From positions 372,001 through 436,000 of the forward strand of contig MKVQ01000048.1 in assembly GCA_001899635.1 (NCBI GenBank): a DNA stretch of 64,000 bases, given 5' to 3'. Below the pieces are notes generated by a model. The model ran no database searches. It was not told where the DNA came from and saw only the letters and a program-made list of their open reading frames with translations. The first letter of the stretch is position 1, and every line of letters starts with the position of its first letter. The stretch is from Myxococcales bacterium 68-20. Lineage in GTDB: Bacteria > Myxococcota_A > Polyangia > Polyangiales > Polyangiaceae. Position numbers and translations under genes: made by a program. Of this stretch, positions 61,247-64,000 are shown one piece after another.

Positions 61247-62407
61247 TCAGGTGCGCTGCCGGCACGAGAGGTAGAGGTCGTAGTAGCTGCTCGCCATCTT
61301 CTCGGCGGAGTACGTTCGCAGCGCGTGCTCGCGCCCTCGCTGCGCCATCTCCTGCAGCGCACGCAGGTCTGGCTCGAACGCACGTAGCGCCGCAGAGGAG
61401 AGCGCCGCCTCGTCGCCGTTCGGGACGAGGAGCCCCGTACGCTCGTGCTCGATCGCGGCGGGGATCCCGCCGACGGCCGTCGAGATGACAGGCAGGCCGG
61501 CGGCCCACGCCTCGATGAGGCCGATCGGGAGGCCCTCGGTGCTCGAGGACAAGATCCAGGCGTCCGCTGCGGCCAGCAGCGCTGGGACGTCACTGCGCCC
61601 GCCGGTCATGTGGACGTACTGCCGCGTCGGCAGGGCGTCGACGAGCGCTCGGACGTCGCCCCGCATGGGGCCGTCGCCGACGATCACGAGCCGGCGGTCG
61701 TCGCGGAGGAGCGGGCCGACGGCTCGCAGCAGGAGCGCGTGGTTCTTCTCCTTCACGAGCCTGCCGACCTTCACGAGGACACGTGCGCTCGCCGGGATGT
61801 CCAGCTCGCGCCTGATCCTCGAGCGGGCGCCGTCTTCGGCCGGGAAGCGAGAGAGGTCCGTCCCGTTGACGATGACCCGTAGCTTGTCGGGCGTGCACTC
61901 GGACGCCCGACGCGCGACCTCGGCGGTGGCCTCCGAAACGGCGACGAAGACGTCCGCCGCCGTGGCCGCTGCTCGCCGTAGCAGGTGGGCGCGCGACGAC
62001 ACCGCGACGGTGCCGTGCTTGCTGTGGACGACGGCGGCGCGCGCGAGCTTCCCCCCGGGCGCCCCGTAAATGAGAGGCAGCTCGTTGTGCGTGTGAACGA
62101 CGTCTGCACCGTACCTCCGGAACCACCGTGCCAAGCGGAGGGGCAACGAGAGATCGGTGCCGCGCCACTTCGGGACGGCCTCGAGGGTATCGACGACCCC
62201 CTGGAACTCGGCGGCCATCGCCCCGCGCACGTTGCTGAGCGTCACCACGGAGACGCGGTGACCATCCGCACGCTGCGCCCGTGCGAGATCGAGCACCACC
62301 CGCTCTGCACCCCCGACCTCGACGGACCAGAGGACGTGGCAGATCGAGAGGGGCAAGCGCCCGCTAGCCGTGCGCGAGGACACCTTGTCGACCGAGGTAG
62401 CGTTCAA
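61247..62407 (-). CDS. Family 4 glycosyltransferase
   Basis: A 386-residue GT-B enzyme. Signatures: ICHVLWSVEVGGAERVVLDL (glycine-rich acceptor loop), NGTDLSRFP, VLVKVGRLVKEKNHALLLRA, LVIVGDGPM and the Glu-x7-Glu region SSTEGLPIGLIEAWAAG. I place the start at TTG 62407 because GAGAGGAG ends eight bases before it; the frame opens at TTG 62431, and a GTG at 62383 is a further option. It heads the seven-gene minus-strand run that ends with the PKS-NRPS gene. Confidence 0.88.
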   Translation of the reverse strand: MNATSVDKVSSRTASGRLPLSICHVLWSVEVGGAERVVLDLARAQRADGHRVSVVTLSNVRGAMAAEFQGVVDTLEAVPKWRGTDLSLPLRLARWFRRYGADVVHTHNELPLIYGAPGGKLARAAVVHSKHGTVAVSSRAHLLRRAAATAADVFVAVSEATAEVARRASECTPDKLRVIVNGTDLSRFPAEDGARSRIRRELDIPASARVLVKVGRLVKEKNHALLLRAVGPLLRDDRRLVIVGDGPMRGDVRALVDALPTRQYVHMTGGRSDVPALLAAADAWILSSSTEGLPIGLIEAWAAGLPVISTAVGGIPAAIEHERTGLLVPNGDEAALSSAALRAFEPDLRALQEMAQRGREHALRTYSAEKMASSYYDLYLSCRQRT

Positions 62408-62740
62408 GCTGCGGACTCCTCTCGTTTCCAAGCCAACAGGTGGTCATGTAGTCGACGGAGGGGATAGCCAATACGCCCATTCGACGCACTCGCAAGCCTC
62501 CCGGCTCTCGTCTAGAGTCCGTCCTGGGCCTCGGCCCGACATGATCGACAACCTCGTCCGTGTCGTCGTTCCTTCGAGCAACGGTTCGTACTGGATCGCG
62601 AGGACGGACGATAGCGTGCTCGGACAGCCGCGTCGCAGCATGAAGGCGACCATGGTCGACGAAGGCTCGACCTACAACACACACGATCGGGAACCTGCTC
62701 ACATCCGCTCGCGGAGCATCATCGTCGAAGGGGGAGCAAC
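62408..62740. other. Divergent intergenic region, no clear gene
   Basis: This gap separates the minus-strand glycosyltransferase and the plus-strand deacetylase and must hold both promoters. It looks less GC-rich than the coding parts. A plus-strand frame is open from 62370 to 62744 (with an ATG at 62541), but it overlaps the deacetylase start by four bases and resembles nothing I recognise; a small regulator cannot be excluded. No clear palindrome or consensus promoter was found. Confidence 0.5.
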
Positions 62741-63760
62741 GTGAGGACGGCGGCAATCGCTAGACGGGTCGCGGGGACCATCGCTGTGAGGACGCCCGCC
62801 GCCGCGAGGCGCCTGGCCGGTGCCGTCGTGCGCTGGAAAGGAATCCTCGGCCTCAACTATCATCGGATCGGTGATGGTCGGCGAACCATCTTCGATCGCG
62901 GCCTCTACAGCGCCACGGCAGAGGACTTTGACGCGCACGTCCGCTGGCTCAAGGCAAACTTCGACGTCATCGCCCCACGCGACGTCGACACGGCAGTCCG
63001 TGCGAAGCGTGGCCGTCACGTCATCGTCACCTTCGACGACGGCTACGCCGACAACCACGAGCACGCGTTCCCGATCCTGAAGTCGCACGGCGTCACCGGC
63101 ACGTTCTTCATCGCGACCGGGTTCATCGACGACCCCCGCCTCCCCTGGTGGGACGAGATCGCCTGGATGGTTCGCACGAGCAAGCGGTCGGGCGTGGAAA
63201 TGCCGGGGTTCCTCGACGCCCGCGTTTCGTTCGACGAGCCCGACCGCGAGCGGGCGGTTCGCGCGCTGCTCCATGCTTACAAGAAGCTGCCCGACTCCAT
63301 CACGACGAAGTTCCTCGACGCTGCCGGAGGAGCGACCGGCACCGGAAGGCCTCCGATGGACGTCGTCGATCGCCAAACCGTCTGGATGACCTGGGACATG
63401 ATCCGCGAGATGCACGCGGGAGGGATGACCATCGGCGGACACACGGCTCGACATCCCGTGCTCTCACGGCTCTCCCGCGAGGAGCAGGCGAAGGAGATCG
63501 CGATGTGCGAGCGCCGGCTGAAGGAGGAGCTCGGCATTCCGATGACGACCTTCTCGTATCCGGTCGGCACCCTGGACGCGTTCAACTCCGAGTCGCGCGC
63601 ATGCTTGCGCGAACGTGGTGTGCACACCGCCTTCTCGTACTACGGCGGCATGCGCAGCCTCCGCGACTGGGACCACTACGACATCCGCCGGATCGCGATC
63701 GAGCAGGACACCAGCTTCGACGAGTTCCGCGCGATGGTCATGTTTCCTTGGACGACCTAG
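62741..63760 (+). CDS. Polysaccharide deacetylase (NodB domain)
   Basis: A 339-residue carbohydrate esterase-4-type enzyme that removes N- or O-acetyl groups with a metal ion. The metal/catalytic motif is TFDDGYADN (Asp99, Asp100), the histidine pair is in GGHTARHP (His234, His238), and FSYPVGTLDAFN gives the later loop. GLNYHRIGD near the start is common in capsule-locus deacetylases. The start is GTG 62741 after a GGGGGAG site. No cleavable signal peptide is evident; the N-terminus is basic and alanine-rich. It is divergent from the GT4 run and probably modifies a lipid-linked or exported glycan. Confidence 0.9.
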   Translation: MRTAAIARRVAGTIAVRTPAAARRLAGAVVRWKGILGLNYHRIGDGRRTIFDRGLYSATAEDFDAHVRWLKANFDVIAPRDVDTAVRAKRGRHVIVTFDDGYADNHEHAFPILKSHGVTGTFFIATGFIDDPRLPWWDEIAWMVRTSKRSGVEMPGFLDARVSFDEPDRERAVRALLHAYKKLPDSITTKFLDAAGGATGTGRPPMDVVDRQTVWMTWDMIREMHAGGMTIGGHTARHPVLSRLSREEQAKEIAMCERRLKEELGIPMTTFSYPVGTLDAFNSESRACLRERGVHTAFSYYGGMRSLRDWDHYDIRRIAIEQDTSFDEFRAMVMFPWTT

Positions 63761-63814
63761 CCCCGCTCGCTTCGACGTGGCCATCGGCGATCTCGCGCGC
63801 GAACGGCCCTTCGC

Positions 63815-64000
63815 TCAACGGGCGGAGCGGCGGCGGCGTACGAGGACGGCGAGGGCGCCGAGCCCCGTGACCAGGGCGACGCCGGACAGGTTCAGCGCGC
63901 AGCGCCCAACGGCGCGGCAACCGCAGCCGCCATCGTCTCCCGGAGCGGCACCGCCGCCGCCGACGCCGCTGCCGCCGCTAGGGTCCCCGTTGGTGTTGCC
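63815..64000 (-). CDS. C-terminus of a MYXO-CTERM protein, cut by the window edge
   Basis: Only the last 61 codons are present, reading in from the right edge to a TGA at 63817-63815. They encode a Gly/Ser-rich linker, GDDGGCGCR, a hydrophobic stretch (GVALVTGLGALAVLV) and RRRRSAR, a complete MYXO-CTERM sorting tail like that at 36134. The function of the main domain lies outside the window. The gene is convergent with the deacetylase. Confidence 0.85.
   Translation of the reverse strand, partial: GNTNGDPSGGSGVGGGGAAPGDDGGCGCRAVGRCALNLSGVALVTGLGALAVLVRRRRSAR

Noticed and set aside
62370-62744. Possible 124-codon gene before the deacetylase
   Set aside because: It overlaps the start of the glycosyltransferase on the other strand, has no recognisable domain and no clear ribosome binding site; kept only as a remark on the intergenic region.

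Overview
This is high-GC chromosomal DNA with dense, often overlapping genes. Two proteins end in a MYXO-CTERM tail (Gly-Cys-Gly-Cys, one membrane helix, Arg cluster), one at 36134 and one cut by the right edge. Lipoproteins and surface beta-helix proteins are frequent. Together these point to a myxobacterium-like member of Myxococcota; the genus cannot be read from the window. I saw no tRNA, rRNA, CRISPR array, insertion sequence or phage gene.

Layout. 1-2.3 kb is a housekeeping edge: an aldo/keto reductase, then a MarR regulator and an AhpD-like protein that share a near-identical operator. 2.5-12.1 kb starts a Wzx/Wzy-type surface polysaccharide locus: flippase, polymerase or ligase, beta-helix lipoprotein, deacetylase-like protein, Gfo/Idh/MocA dehydrogenase, epimerase, acetyltransferase and TylF-type methyltransferase. 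12.2-28.6 kb is a tight plus-strand operon: SGNH protein, MBOAT acyltransferase, free acyl carrier protein, acetoacetyl-CoA-synthetase-like enzyme, a 2263-aa A-PCP-KS-AT-ACP-aminotransferase protein, a C-A-PCP protein and two alpha/beta-hydrolase-fold proteins. 28.7-43 kb returns to polysaccharide genes: glycosyltransferases, a Wzc/GumC-like protein without kinase, a Wza-like lipoprotein, a priming sugar transferase, an outer-membrane barrel, two beta-helix proteins, a lectin-like lipoprotein and an SDR. 43.2-62.4 kb is a minus-strand run: two glycosyltransferases, UDP-glucose dehydrogenase, a nucleotide-sugar epimerase, a phosphopantetheinyl transferase, then a formyltransferase-initiated NRPS with a monooxygenase inside its adenylation domain, then a KS-AT-KR-DH-ACP-C-A-PCP protein. 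A polysaccharide deacetylase and a truncated MYXO-CTERM gene close the window.

How the genes may work together. The polysaccharide genes form a nearly complete Wzx/Wzy export pathway. Two NRPS/PKS operons lie inside it, on opposite strands, and no assembly-line protein carries a thioesterase. The plus-strand operon opens with a block that has the parts list of the dlt operon (SGNH, MBOAT, carrier protein, adenylating enzyme), which in Gram-positive bacteria moves an acyl group from a carrier protein to a surface polymer. My main inference is that this locus makes a surface polysaccharide decorated with, or released together with, small NRPS/PKS-built amino-acyl groups. Shared location, gene overlaps and missing thioesterases support this; no substrate has been shown. 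The alternative is an ordinary secreted NRPS/PKS metabolite whose genes happen to sit in a polysaccharide locus.
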